64,000 bases of DNA from Pelagibacterium luteolum (GCF_900100665.1 NZ_FNCS01000011.1:33493-97492), one strand, 5' to 3'. Shown: positions 36,344 through 46,523, counted from the stretch's first letter. Notes: a model not told the origin generated them from the sequence alone. Made by a program: numbers and translations.

Positions 36344-36543
36344 GGCACGGTCCGCCAGATGCAATATCGCGCATTGGCGATACGCGAAAAGCCCACCCCG
36401 AAAGGTGCTGCCTCAGGTCTCATCGCTCCTCCCAATGCCGCCCGACGCAACGCCCGGCACAGCATCTTTCCGATCGTCCGGGCCGGACAGGCCGGCCCTC
36501 CTCCAACACCGCAGGCTATAGACGGCAATAGACATGTCAAGAA

Positions 36544-36567
36544 ATTTTTGCACAGCTGTGCAAAAAT
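36544..36567. promoter_or_regulatory. LacI-type operator, site O3 (perfect 24-bp palindrome)
   Basis: The core TTGCACAGCTGTGCAA is identical to O1 and is extended by A/T on both sides to a 24-bp perfect palindrome. It lies about 200 bases upstream of the system A permease gene and 240 bases upstream of the AfuA-like gene. It is probably the highest-affinity site. Confidence 0.78.
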
Positions 36568-36658
36568 GCATCAGCAGATGGCTTCCGCTCGTGCAAAGCC
36601 ATAGCGCTCTCAATGACTTCAAATTTTGTGCTGATAATGCAAAGGAATATGAACAAGA

Positions 36659-36674
36659 TTGCACGGGTGTGCAC
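36659..36674. promoter_or_regulatory. LacI-type operator, site O4 (imperfect)
   Basis: TTGCACGGGTGTGCAC keeps both TTGCAC...GTGCA arms but differs from O1 at the centre and last base. It lies 134 bases before the AfuA-like gene. Confidence 0.6.
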
Positions 36675-36713
36675 TCAGGCTGCGGCCCGCCTTATAGGGC
36701 AAAAACGAGCGGC

Positions 36714-36729
36714 TTGCACAGCCGTGCAT
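36714..36729. promoter_or_regulatory. LacI-type operator, site O5 (imperfect)
   Basis: TTGCACAGCCGTGCAT differs from O1 at two positions. It overlaps the candidate -35 box of the AfuA-like operon, a position that would block RNA polymerase. Confidence 0.65.
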
Positions 36730-36807
36730 AAATGCTAAGCTCGTCACACCGCTGATACAGACGGTCACTAAACCGGAAACAATACCGGTCCCAAAGGGAG
36801 AGACATC

Positions 36808-37833
36808 ATGATCCGTACATTGGCCATTTCTGGCCTCGCCGCCGCATCGCTTTTTGGCGGTGCTGGTGCCGCTAACGCCCAGTCGGGTGAACTCGTTTTC
36901 TATTGCGCTGCCGATGAAGGCATCTGCCGCCTTCTCTCGGAGAGCTTCCAGCGTGAGACCGGCATCAACGTTTTGATGACCCGCAAGTCCTCGGGCGAAA
37001 CCTACGCTCAGCTCAAAGCCGAAGAGGGCCAGCCGCGCGGTGACGTTTGGTGGGGCGGCACTGGCGATCCCCACCTTCAAGCCGCTCAGGAAGGGCTGAC
37101 CTCGGTTTACCAGTCACCCATGCTTGAAGAGCTCCAGGACTGGGCCGTCCGCCAAGCAGAAACAGCAGATTACCGCACTGTCGGTGTATATGCAGGCGCA
37201 CTCGGCTTTGGTTACAACGCAGATCTTATCGATCCTGCGAGCCCAGACGCACCCAAATGTTGGGCCGATCTCCTAAACGAGGCATATCGCGACGAAATCC
37301 AGGTCGCTAACCCCAATTCATCGGGCACCGCCTATACGCTTTTGGCAACCCTTGTCCAAATCATGGGTGAAGACGAAGCCTTTGAATATCTCGCTGCGCT
37401 CGATGACAATATCTCACAGTATACGAGCTCGGGTTCGGCACCCATTCGTGCCGCAGGCACAGGCGAATCTTCGATCGGTATCGTTTTCATGCACGATGCC
37501 GTCGCCCAGGCTGTTCAGGGCTCGCCTATCCAAACAGTCGCCCCCTGTGAAGGAACAGGCTACGAAGTCGGCTCGATGAGCCTTATCGAAGGCGGCCCCA
37601 ATCCGGAAAACGCCCGCATCTTTTATGATTGGGTGCTCACGCCCGAAGCTCAAGAGCTTGGCGCGCAGGCAAATTCGTTCCAAGTCCCCTCGAACGTGAA
37701 TGCCCAAACGCCGCCAGAATCGCCCAATCTCGATGAAATCGAGTTGATCGACTATGATTTTGCACTCTACGGCTCCTCAGACGAACGCGCTCGCTTGCTG
37801 GCCAGATGGGATAGTGAGATCGGCGCGCGGTGA
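36808..37833 (+). CDS. AfuA-like periplasmic binding protein, system B
   Basis: A 341-residue secreted protein (signal peptide 1-24, ANAQ) of the AfuA/FbpA group. It has LVFYCAADEGICRLLSESFQ, the ligand-loop pattern RKSSGETYAQLKAE, PNSSGTAYTLLATLVQ and ISQYTSSGSAPIRAAGTGE. In Actinobacillus, AfuA, once called an iron transporter, binds hexose-6-phosphates; the phosphatases in this cluster fit that kind of substrate. I see no clear FbpA-style Tyr-Tyr iron site. It starts after AAAGGGAGAGA, and its stop overlaps the permease start (GTGA). Confidence 0.9.
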   Translation: MIRTLAISGLAAASLFGGAGAANAQSGELVFYCAADEGICRLLSESFQRETGINVLMTRKSSGETYAQLKAEEGQPRGDVWWGGTGDPHLQAAQEGLTSVYQSPMLEELQDWAVRQAETADYRTVGVYAGALGFGYNADLIDPASPDAPKCWADLLNEAYRDEIQVANPNSSGTAYTLLATLVQIMGEDEAFEYLAALDDNISQYTSSGSAPIRAAGTGESSIGIVFMHDAVAQAVQGSPIQTVAPCEGTGYEVGSMSLIEGGPNPENARIFYDWVLTPEAQELGAQANSFQVPSNVNAQTPPESPNLDEIELIDYDFALYGSSDERARLLARWDSEIGAR

Positions 37834-40016
37834 GCCGCATCATTGCAGGTCTTAATCGGCTAGGCGGCCTCTGGCTCCTATTGGGGCTGGCCGCCGTGCT
37901 GATTGCACCATGGTACAAACTGACCCCGCCCGATACCGGGGCGGGGTCCTCTATCTTGGGCTCAGCGCTCACCGAAATCAGTGCCCAGCGTTACTGGCTA
38001 TTGCCACCCGTGTTGGCCATGCTGGCATTTGCTGGTCTTCGGGTAAAATCGGGTCAGCGTTGGCAGGCCCATGTTGCGGTGCCCTGGATCGCGGGTGCTG
38101 CCGCACTATTGTTCTTGATGCAAGCCTTCGGTATCGGCCTGAACGGTCCAATTCTTGGTGCCATCGGACAGGCCTTTCCCGCCGCAGCGCTTGGCCAGCC
38201 GGGCCTGGGGCCAGGCGGGTTCGTTTTTGCAGTTGCGATCACGGGAATTCTCGCCGACGCATTGGCAGCACGCGGATTTTGCCGGGGCGAACGCTTTGCC
38301 GCCAATGCCGTTGTCTTTGTCGTCGCGCTGTTGACGTTGTTTGTCTTATTTCCAATTCTGCGTCTGGGCAGTACGGCGCTTTTTACCCCCGAGGGCGTCT
38401 TTCAGCCCGGCGTGTTCATCACAAGGCTGATCGCCCCCGATCTCTGGGGCCTGGGATGCCTTTATGGCCAGCCCCGATGCGGCGTCGTTATCAACACTTT
38501 GATACTGGGTATCCTCTCGGGCGTCCTATCCACCCTATTGGGTTTGGCTCTGGCCCTGCTGGTCGCGCGCACCAATTTTCGTTTCAAGGGCGCGCTGCGC
38601 GCCATCTCGATCCTACCTATCATCACCCCGCCATTTGTCGTGGGCGTCGCGATTATCGTTTTGTTCGGCCGCACCGGCGTTGTCACTGGCTGGCTGGAAT
38701 TTTTGTTCGATATGCCGCGCACCCGCTGGGTCTATGGGTTGCCAGGCATCCTATTGGCGCAGGTTCTGGCCTTTGCGCCCATTACGTTCCTGGTTCTGCT
38801 CGGCACGATCGAAGCGATCAACCCAACACTGGAGGAAGCGTCCAAAACCCTCGGCGCCAAACCGCTCGACACCTTCCGCACAGTGACTTGGCCCCTGCTG
38901 CGCCCAGGCATTGCCGCCGCGTTCCTTCTCGCCTTCATCGAAAGTCTAGCCGATTTCGGCAACCCCATCGTCTTGGGCGGAGGCTATGATGTGCTCTCTA
39001 TCAGGATATTTTTTGCTGTTGTCGGCGCGCGTTACGATCTGGGAAACGCCGCAGTTCTCTCGATTATCCTTTTGAGCCTTACACTTGGCGCGTTCTGGCT
39101 CCAGACGCGCTGGCTGGGCCGAAAATCTTATGTGACCATTACCGGAAAATCCGACGCCGGGCTCTCGGCGCCCCTTCCGGGCCCCCTTAAAGCCGCCGCC
39201 TACGCAGCAGTCATGCCATGGGTCATTTTTACTCTGGGCGTCTATGCCATCGTGCTGATTGGCGGCATCGTCAACGACGTGGGGCGTTGGGACCTCACCC
39301 CCACATTACGTCATCTGGCCACCGCCTTTTCATTCGAAATCGGCGAGAATGGCCTTCAGTTTTACGGTTCTGCGTGGGATTCACTCCAGACCACTCTTTT
39401 GGTTTCGGCCATTGCGGCTCCGTTGACCACGGCAATTGGCATCCTGACTGCTTGGCTCATTTCCCGGCAGGACTTTGCCGGAAAAGGCAGTTTTGAGTTT
39501 GGCACGATGCTCAGCTTTGCCATTCCCGGCACCGTTGTCGGGGTGGCTTATGTCGCCGCCTTCAATGTGCCCCCGGTCGACATCACCGGTACCATGACCA
39601 TCCTGGTCATCTGCTTTATGTTTAGAAATATGCCGGTGGGTATGCGGGCCGGCCTCGCTGCCCTCTCCCAGATCGACCGCTCCATGGAAGAAGCCAGCCA
39701 GACAATGGGTGCCAATGGATTTTTGACACTGCGCACCGTGGTGTTGCCGCTCATCCGTCCCGCCATCTTCACATCGATGGTCTATGCGTTCGTCACAGCC
39801 ATGACAGCGGTCTCAGCGGTCATTTTTCTCGTCAGTGCTCGCCACAACATGGCGACGGCATACATAATGGGCCGCGTCGAAAATGGTGAGTATGCACTCG
39901 CCATCGCCTATTCCGCGGTGCTCATGGTCATCATGATCGCATGTATTGCGCTCATTCAGCTCTTTATCGGAAAGCGCCAACTCGGCAGGCGCACCGATTT
40001 GCAAACCCTACGATAG
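37830..40016 (+). CDS. Fused ABC permease, system B
   Basis: A 728-residue inner-membrane protein, longer than the 607-residue system A permease because of an N-terminal extension with several extra hydrophobic segments (about residues 10-170). Two permease domains follow, each with an EAA-loop: GAKPLDTFRTVTWPLLRPG and GANGFLTLRTVVLPLIRPA. Extended permeases of this kind occur in AfuB. The start is GTG 37830, overlapping the previous stop. It is followed by its ATPase gene after 8 bases. Confidence 0.9.
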   Translation: MSRIIAGLNRLGGLWLLLGLAAVLIAPWYKLTPPDTGAGSSILGSALTEISAQRYWLLPPVLAMLAFAGLRVKSGQRWQAHVAVPWIAGAAALLFLMQAFGIGLNGPILGAIGQAFPAAALGQPGLGPGGFVFAVAITGILADALAARGFCRGERFAANAVVFVVALLTLFVLFPILRLGSTALFTPEGVFQPGVFITRLIAPDLWGLGCLYGQPRCGVVINTLILGILSGVLSTLLGLALALLVARTNFRFKGALRAISILPIITPPFVVGVAIIVLFGRTGVVTGWLEFLFDMPRTRWVYGLPGILLAQVLAFAPITFLVLLGTIEAINPTLEEASKTLGAKPLDTFRTVTWPLLRPGIAAAFLLAFIESLADFGNPIVLGGGYDVLSIRIFFAVVGARYDLGNAAVLSIILLSLTLGAFWLQTRWLGRKSYVTITGKSDAGLSAPLPGPLKAAAYAAVMPWVIFTLGVYAIVLIGGIVNDVGRWDLTPTLRHLATAFSFEIGENGLQFYGSAWDSLQTTLLVSAIAAPLTTAIGILTAWLISRQDFAGKGSFEFGTMLSFAIPGTVVGVAYVAAFNVPPVDITGTMTILVICFMFRNMPVGMRAGLAALSQIDRSMEEASQTMGANGFLTLRTVVLPLIRPAIFTSMVYAFVTAMTAVSAVIFLVSARHNMATAYIMGRVENGEYALAIAYSAVLMVIMIACIALIQLFIGKRQLGRRTDLQTLR

Positions 40017-40024
40017 GACGCCTC

Positions 40025-41086
40025 ATGAGCGCTTCTGCCATTGAATTTGTCGATGTCGTTAAGCGTTACGGCTCGGTCACCGCCGTTGATACCATCAGCT
40101 TTTCGATTCAGCGCGGCGAGTTGGTCACCTTTCTTGGTCCCTCCGGCTGCGGCAAGACAACGTCTCTGAGGCTAATCGCAGGCCTCGAGCTCCCAAGTGC
40201 GGGCACGGTCCGTATTGCCGGGCAAGATGTCTCGACACGGGCAGCGGCGGACCGAAACGTTGGCATGGTGTTTCAGTCCTACGCGCTCTTTCCACATATG
40301 AGCGTCATCGAAAACGTGGCCTACGGTCCAACGATCCGAGGTGGTGATAAGAAGCTAGCGATCGAGCGCGGCCATGAAATCCTGACCATGTTAGGTTTAG
40401 AAGGGCTCAGCACACGCCTGCCCTCCGAACTCTCCGGCGGCCAGCAGCAGCGCGTCGCCGTCGCTCGCGCCATCGTGCAACAACCCGACGTGCTCTTGTT
40501 TGACGAACCACTCTCCAATGTCGATGCAAAACTTCGCCGCAGGGTGCGTGAGGAAATCCGCGATCTGCAACGCCGGTTCAATCTCACCGCCGTTTATGTC
40601 ACCCATGATCAAGAAGAGGCTCTAGCAGTCTCGGACCGCATCATCGTTATGAGCAATGGCAAAATTGCTCAAATCGGCACACCGAGCGCGCTCTACGACC
40701 GACCAAGCTCACGATTTGTGGCCGACTTTATCGGCGACGCCAACCTCATCGAGGGCCACGTAGACAATGGTCGGTTTCGGGCGGAGGGTTTAACCTTGCC
40801 GCTCGATATGCCCGGACCCGACCGCCCCGCAACCATCTCGATCCGTCCCGAACGCGTCATATTGGAGAAATCGGGTGCCGGAGGGAAGATCACGCATGCG
40901 TCTTATCTTGGCTCTCGCCGAGAATATCGGATCGAGACGGTTTTTGGAGCGCTTCTCGTTTCTGCTCCGATCACCGATGTAGCGTTCCAAGCCGGCGACG
41001 AGGTCGGGGTTAGCTTGCCAGTTGGCGGCTACACTCTGCTCGTAAACGAGAGCGAGCTGCCCTCGGCGCGGGTCTCGGCTCAATGA
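40025..41086 (+). CDS. ABC importer ATPase (AfuC-like), system B
   Basis: A 353-residue ATPase: Walker A GPSGCGKTT, VFQSYALFPHMS, LSGGQQQRVAVARAI, VLLFDEPLSNVD and a short C-terminal TOBE-like domain (SIRPERVIL). ATG 40025 is chosen over a frame opening at 39941 inside the permease gene. It completes a standard AfuABC-type three-gene importer. It is homologous to the system A ATPase but not close, so the two importers probably have separate histories. Confidence 0.92.
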   Translation: MSASAIEFVDVVKRYGSVTAVDTISFSIQRGELVTFLGPSGCGKTTSLRLIAGLELPSAGTVRIAGQDVSTRAAADRNVGMVFQSYALFPHMSVIENVAYGPTIRGGDKKLAIERGHEILTMLGLEGLSTRLPSELSGGQQQRVAVARAIVQQPDVLLFDEPLSNVDAKLRRRVREEIRDLQRRFNLTAVYVTHDQEEALAVSDRIIVMSNGKIAQIGTPSALYDRPSSRFVADFIGDANLIEGHVDNGRFRAEGLTLPLDMPGPDRPATISIRPERVILEKSGAGGKITHASYLGSRREYRIETVFGALLVSAPITDVAFQAGDEVGVSLPVGGYTLLVNESELPSARVSAQ

Positions 41087-41251
41087 AAGCCCAACTTCCC
41101 GAGGGCTAAAACACAGCGTCTCTCCGATCGGCCCCCGACAGAGAACTCTTATGCCCGCGGGCCGCGGGTGACACGTTTTGTTCATCCGATCCCTGCCATT
41201 TTATGAAATGGCTTTTGGCGGCCTTAACCGCCAAGCTGCTAATTATTCTCC

Positions 41252-41503
41252 ATGGACACACTGATCGAAAGACGAACGGGATTTCGTGAGCTGCCGGTGC
41301 TGCGAGGCCCGGCAATCATCGTCGTCGGTGCGGAAAGCGTCGAGGCGTTCATCGAGAACACCTCGACCGTCGGCTTGATGATTACAGTGTCGGCCAAGGC
41401 GGTCGTCCCTCCCTCTTTTACGCTTTGCATTGGAGAGTACCGGAAAGAGTATGAGTTGGTTTGGAGAAACGGCACGCATTTAGGCGCCCGCCTTTCAAGC
41501 TGA
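41252..41503 (+). CDS. Small PilZ-domain protein
   Basis: An 83-residue protein that is essentially one PilZ domain. It has the two c-di-GMP-binding elements: R-x-x-x-R (Arg8-Thr-Gly-Phe-Arg12) and N-x-S-x-x-G in ENTSTVGLMI. The ending YELVWRNGTHLGARLS is the usual last strand. Single-domain PilZ proteins relay c-di-GMP to motility or polysaccharide machinery. It stands alone between two regulons; nothing local shows its partner. Confidence 0.75.
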   Translation: MDTLIERRTGFRELPVLRGPAIIVVGAESVEAFIENTSTVGLMITVSAKAVVPPSFTLCIGEYRKEYELVWRNGTHLGARLSS

Positions 41504-41668
41504 GCTGGTTCTGGTGAGACGGCAATGCGTGTTGGACCGCCGGCGCGTAATTTGATCCCCGCGTGGCAAGTGGCGAGGTTTCATACGGCGGGCGACAAGG
41601 TCGAGGCACAGCATTATCCGTCAAGATCCGCCGAGCTGGCCGTAACGATCAACAATCCACGCAAACGC

Positions 41669-42349
41669 CTAAACGCCGAGATTGAGCAACCTGTCGGTCA
41701 TATTCGAGCTGTGCGCTTCGAGCGCTGCGACATAGGCGTCGCGATCGCGCTTTTCCAATGCCTCCAGAATACGGCGGTGCGCAGCCAGCGAACGCTCAAA
41801 GTCCGGCAGTCTGCGCAATCCGCGCTGGCGATATAGGGTGAGCTCATTGTTGAGCGCGCGATAGACTTCGGCGCTCTTACTGTTTCCTCCCAGGCGCACG
41901 AGTTCGACGTGGAAATTATCGTTGTTGGTGTAGTAACTCGCCAGATCGTTATCGCTCGCATCGGCCTCGATCCGTAGAGCAAGCGTCCGCAAGCGCGCCA
42001 GGTCGTCATCGGTCACATTTTCTGTCGCCTTCTTGGCCGCTTCAATCGACAGAAGATGAGCAATTTCATAGGTTTCGTGAGCCGCCTGCTTTGAAATTTC
42101 ACGCACGAATACGCCACGATTCTCAATGATCGTTACCAGCCCAGCCTGCTCGAGACGCCTACAGGCTTCCCGAATTGGGGCGCGGCTCACCTCGAACTGC
42201 TGGCTCAGAGCGCGCTCATTGATCGGCTCGCCCGACTGGAGCTGTCCCGACAGGATCATCGTCTCCAGCCGTTCGAAGATCATCGTGACCAGAGATGGAT
42301 TGCGTCTGAGTGCGAGTTCGCTCAACGGAATTTTCCTCCTTGACAACAC
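41669..42349 (-). CDS. GntR-family (FCD) transcriptional regulator
   Basis: A 226-residue regulator with an N-terminal winged helix (VTMIFERLETMILSGQLQSGEPINERALSQQFEVSRAPIREACRRLEQAGLV) and a helical FCD effector domain with metal-site His residues (FHVELVRLGGN, AHRRILEALEKRD). FCD regulators respond mostly to organic acids or sugar acids. It diverges from the VOC gene, sharing a 65-bp region with a perfect palindrome. It probably controls itself and the importer operon. Confidence 0.9.
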   Translation of the reverse strand: MLSRRKIPLSELALRRNPSLVTMIFERLETMILSGQLQSGEPINERALSQQFEVSRAPIREACRRLEQAGLVTIIENRGVFVREISKQAAHETYEIAHLLSIEAAKKATENVTDDDLARLRTLALRIEADASDNDLASYYTNNDNFHVELVRLGGNSKSAEVYRALNNELTLYRQRGLRRLPDFERSLAAHRRILEALEKRDRDAYVAALEAHSSNMTDRLLNLGV

Positions 42350-42369
42350 CAGTATGACCTATACCGTGT

Positions 42370-42385
42370 CGATTGTCGACAATCG
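42370..42385. promoter_or_regulatory. Candidate operator of the GntR regulator
   Basis: CGATTGTCGACAATCG is a perfect 16-bp palindrome midway between the divergent regulator and VOC genes. Its ATTGTCGACAAT core resembles known FCD/FadR-type GntR operators. Confidence 0.72.
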
Positions 42386-42414
42386 GCCATTATCAATTTT
42401 AGAGGAATATAACC

Positions 42415-42807
42415 GTGATAGTCGGAATTGACCACATCGAGATCATCGTCCGCGATGTCGAGGAATACGTAGCGTTCTACGAGAAAATGGGATTCAAGCT
42501 CCTGCGCTGGACCGATCACCACGGACGTTCCGCGGAATTGCAACTGCCCGGTGACAACCAGCCCATCATCGAAATTCATACGGTTGTCGGCGAAGAAAAC
42601 CCCGGCATCAATCACATCTCGTATCGCTGCCAGGACATAGACAGCACCTATGACGACTTCAAAGCAAAGGGCTTGCCGATGACCAAGCCGAAGGCCTCCG
42701 ATACCGGCCGCAAGAATGCCCACATGCGCGACCCCGATGGCTGGCGTCTGCAGTTCAGCGATACCGTGCGTGGTGAGATCCCGGGCAACCAAGAGGTCGC
42801 CTCCTAA
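42415..42807 (+). CDS. VOC-superfamily (glyoxalase-like) protein
   Basis: A 130-residue protein with the two beta-alpha-beta-beta-beta modules of the VOC fold: GIDHIEIIVRDVEEYVAFYEKMGF and INHISYRCQDIDSTYDDFKAKGL, ending RDPDGWRLQFSD. Candidate metal ligands are His in each GIDH/INH start and Glu in PIIEIH. The start is GTG 42415 with AGAGGA upstream. It leads an importer operon, so it may isomerise or cleave the imported compound; the reaction is not deducible. Confidence 0.85.
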   Translation: MIVGIDHIEIIVRDVEEYVAFYEKMGFKLLRWTDHHGRSAELQLPGDNQPIIEIHTVVGEENPGINHISYRCQDIDSTYDDFKAKGLPMTKPKASDTGRKNAHMRDPDGWRLQFSDTVRGEIPGNQEVAS

Positions 42808-42843
42808 GCGGGCGACGGTCACAACCCGAAGCAGGGGACGGGC

Positions 42844-43807
<964 letters not shown>

Positions 43808-43815
<8 letters not shown>

Positions 43816-44803
43816 TCAGCCCAAACAGCCCCTTCCTCTGCTCCAAATCACCGGCCTCAAAAAGCATTTTGGACGCCCCGGATCCAAGGCTGGCGTGGTC
43901 AAGGCCGTCGATGGCGTGGATATCACCATCTATCGCGGCGAAACGCTCGGGCTCGTTGGTGAATCGGGATGCGGAAAAAGCACCTTCGCACGCTGCATCG
44001 TGCGCCTGACCGAGCCAACCAGCGGTAACGTCACTTTCGATGGCATCGATGTTCTCAAGCAAGATGCGCCCAATATGCGCCGACTGCGCAAGCGCATGCA
44101 GTTCATCTTCCAGGACCCTTATTCGTCCCTCAATCCGCGCCGACGGATCGGTCAGATCATCGCCGACGCCTTTCGCGTCCACAAACTCTATAACGAGCAG
44201 GAACGCCAAGAGCGCGTCGCAAGTCTGCTCGAGACAGTGGGACTGCGTCCCGAACACGCCGATCGGTTCCCGCATCAGTTTTCTGGCGGCCAGCGCCAAC
44301 GCATCGGCATCGCACGTGCGCTCGCCCTCAACCCCGAGCTCGTAGTTGCCGACGAGGCAGTGTCTGCGCTCGATGTATCCATCCAGGCTCAGGTGCTGAA
44401 CCTTCTGGTCAAGCTTCAGCATCAGCTTTCGCTGACCTACGTGTTTATCTCCCACGATCTGGGCGTGATCAGGCATATCAGCGATCGCATCGGCGTCATG
44501 TATCTCGGCCGGCTCGTCGAATTGGCGCCCGTCGACGTGCTCTATGATCGCCCTTTACATCACTACACCGAAGCGCTGCTGCAAGCCGTTCCGCGCGCCA
44601 CGCGCCAATCCGAGCGGCAAATTCTGGGTGGCGATGTGCCCTCGCCCCGGAATCCGCCATCGGGATGTCCGTTTCACACACGATGCCGCGCAAAGCAGGA
44701 TCGCTGCACACGCGAGGTGCCCGATTTTGTCGAACGCGAACCCAAACATTGGGTCGCCTGCCACTTTCCGAACGATCCAGGGTCGGGAGCCCGGGTCGTC
44801 TGA
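43808..44803 (+). CDS. Oligopeptide-type ABC importer ATPase 2 (OppF/DppF-like)
   Basis: A 331-residue ATPase with Walker [36 protein letters not shown] and the C-terminal Cys-rich segment [16 protein letters not shown]...ACHF. It pairs with the preceding ATPase in a heterodimer. The ATG lies within the end of the upstream gene, so the two are coupled. Confidence 0.92.
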
Positions 44804-44863
44804 GAAAACCGAGATTGTACGCTCCGTACAAGCCATGAGGGAAATCAAAGAGAGGGAATTGAA

Positions 44864-46486
44864 ATGTCGTATATAGAGAAAAGACGCTGGGGCTGGCTTG
44901 CCCGCCTTGCCACCAGTTTTGTCCTAGCCACCGCGCCTCTTGCCGTTGGCTCATCGGTCTGGGCGCAAGATGATGCTGCCGTTCAGGATGGGGGAACACT
45001 CGTTGTGGTTCTGCCCGGCGATCCCCAGGGCCTCAACTCTGCCCTTTCGACCGACACAGCGTCGAGCAATATCGTCGGGCAGATCTATGGAACTCTCGTG
45101 CGGCTCGATGCAGATGGTGCCGTTCAGCCCTATATGGCCGAAACCTGGGATGTCTCAGAAGATGGCCTCACCTACACTTTCACGCTTTTCGAAGGCGTCA
45201 CCTGGCACGACGGCGAGCCGTTCACGGCCGATGATGTCGCCTGGGGGCTCTGGAACGTCAACCGTGAATACAACGGGGCGTCTGCCGGTTTGCTGGCCGC
45301 TGTCGAATCCATCGAAGCGACCGACGATCTCACTGTCGTGTTCAACCTCGCCTATCCCTATCCGCCGCTTCTGGCGGGCCTTGCCTATCCCAACAGCGCG
45401 ACAATCCTGCCGCGCCATCTATTCGACAATGGCAGCGATCCACGCCAGAACCCTGCCAATCAGCACCCGATCGGCACCGGCCCCTTCATGTTCAAGGAAT
45501 GGCGCGCAGGCAGCCATATCGAACTTGTCAGCAATCCCGACTATCACTTCGATGGCCGCCCCTATCTCGACCGCCTGATCTTTCAGGTCATCCCCAACGA
45601 GGCGGCGCGCGGACTGGCCCTTGAACGTGGCGATGCCGACTTCATTCCCTATTATTCGATGTCGCTGTCCGAATATGAGCGCCTGTCGGGCATTGAAGGG
45701 ATTGCGGCAACCATTCACCTGCGCACCATCGCTGGCGAATACATGGCCTTCTTTAACACTCGCAACGAGCCTTTCAACATTCCAGAAGTCCGGCAGGCGC
45801 TATATCATGGCGTCAACCGCGATGAGCTGCTCGAAAAGGCCGCGTTCGGTCTGGGCACGGTGGCCACTGGCCCGATCTCTTCGGCTCAGAGCCAGTTTTA
45901 TACCCCTGCCGGGACGTTTTATGACTACGACCCCGACCTGGCCGAACAGATGCTGGACGAGGCGGGCTTCCCCCGTGGCGCAGATGGCACGAGATTTTCG
46001 GTTCGCCTGAGCTACGACCAAAAAGAAGGGCCGATGACCAATACGGCGGCATTGATCCGCGCTCAGTGGGCCCGTATCGGCGTCAATCTCGTGGTCTCAC
46101 CCATGGAATCCGGCGCCTGGCGGGAGGCCGTCTACCGCCGATGGGATTTCGATATCCAGATGGGCACCTGGGCGACCGGCCCCGATCCCGCAATCGGCGT
46201 ACAGGGCATCTACACTTGCGAAACCATCGACCCCAATGGTGGCCGCAATGCCTCGGGCTACTGTAATGAAGAACTCGACGCCGTCTTCTTTGAAGCGGCC
46301 CAGGAGGTCGACCACGAGCGCCGCGTCGAACTCTATGCCGACGCCGTCGAAATTCTCACTGCAGATGCTCCGCACATGTGGCTCTGGGACCGTCAGTATC
46401 CGGTGGCCTTCGATGAAGATCTCGTGGGTCTGCCTGGCGATCCGTCCGCCTATGGTCCTTTCGACTATGTAGGCTGGAAGCAATAG
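44864..46486 (+). CDS. SBP_bac_5-type periplasmic binding protein
   Basis: A 540-residue secreted protein (signal peptide about 1-35, SVWAQ) of the dipeptide/nickel/oligosaccharide-binding family. Motifs: GGTLVVVLPGDPQGLNSA, YGTLVRLDADGAVQPYMAETWDVSEDGLTYTF, GEPFTADDVAWGL and HPIGTGPFMFKEW. Family substrates include peptides, opines, nickel and glycosides; the GntR(FCD)/VOC context does not settle it. A hairpin follows its stop. Confidence 0.92.
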   Translation: MSYIEKRRWGWLARLATSFVLATAPLAVGSSVWAQDDAAVQDGGTLVVVLPGDPQGLNSALSTDTASSNIVGQIYGTLVRLDADGAVQPYMAETWDVSEDGLTYTFTLFEGVTWHDGEPFTADDVAWGLWNVNREYNGASAGLLAAVESIEATDDLTVVFNLAYPYPPLLAGLAYPNSATILPRHLFDNGSDPRQNPANQHPIGTGPFMFKEWRAGSHIELVSNPDYHFDGRPYLDRLIFQVIPNEAARGLALERGDADFIPYYSMSLSEYERLSGIEGIAATIHLRTIAGEYMAFFNTRNEPFNIPEVRQALYHGVNRDELLEKAAFGLGTVATGPISSAQSQFYTPAGTFYDYDPDLAEQMLDEAGFPRGADGTRFSVRLSYDQKEGPMTNTAALIRAQWARIGVNLVVSPMESGAWREAVYRRWDFDIQMGTWATGPDPAIGVQGIYTCETIDPNGGRNASGYCNEELDAVFFEAAQEVDHERRVELYADAVEILTADAPHMWLWDRQYPVAFDEDLVGLPGDPSAYGPFDYVGWKQ

Positions 46487-46497
46487 CCAGACGATCC

Positions 46498-46523
46498 GGG
46501 CTGGGGCGACAAAGCCCCGGCCC
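46498..46523 (+). terminator. Intercistronic hairpin after the binding-protein gene
   Basis: GGGCTGGGGC (46498-46507) pairs with GCCCCGGCCC (46514-46523), including one G-U pair, around a 6-base loop. There is no T tract, so it more likely reduces readthrough or protects the binding-protein mRNA 3' end, giving more binding protein than permease. Confidence 0.6.

Larger units (their letters stand above)
36365..36807. promoter_or_regulatory. Divergent control region of the two ABC importer operons
   Basis: These 443 bases separate the two importer operons and hold no gene. They contain three LacI-type operator-like palindromes, listed separately. A half-site CGTGCAAA lies near 36590, and a candidate rightward promoter is TTGCAC 36714 with TAAGCT 16 bases on. 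The density of sites suggests cooperative repression of both directions. Confidence 0.7.

Noticed and set aside
29646..37833. Reading the two ABC importers as ferric-iron transporters
   Set aside because: Family labels suggest iron, but I see no Tyr-Tyr iron site and the neighbours are phosphatases and a LacI regulator, not iron-response genes. Not excluded, only less likely.
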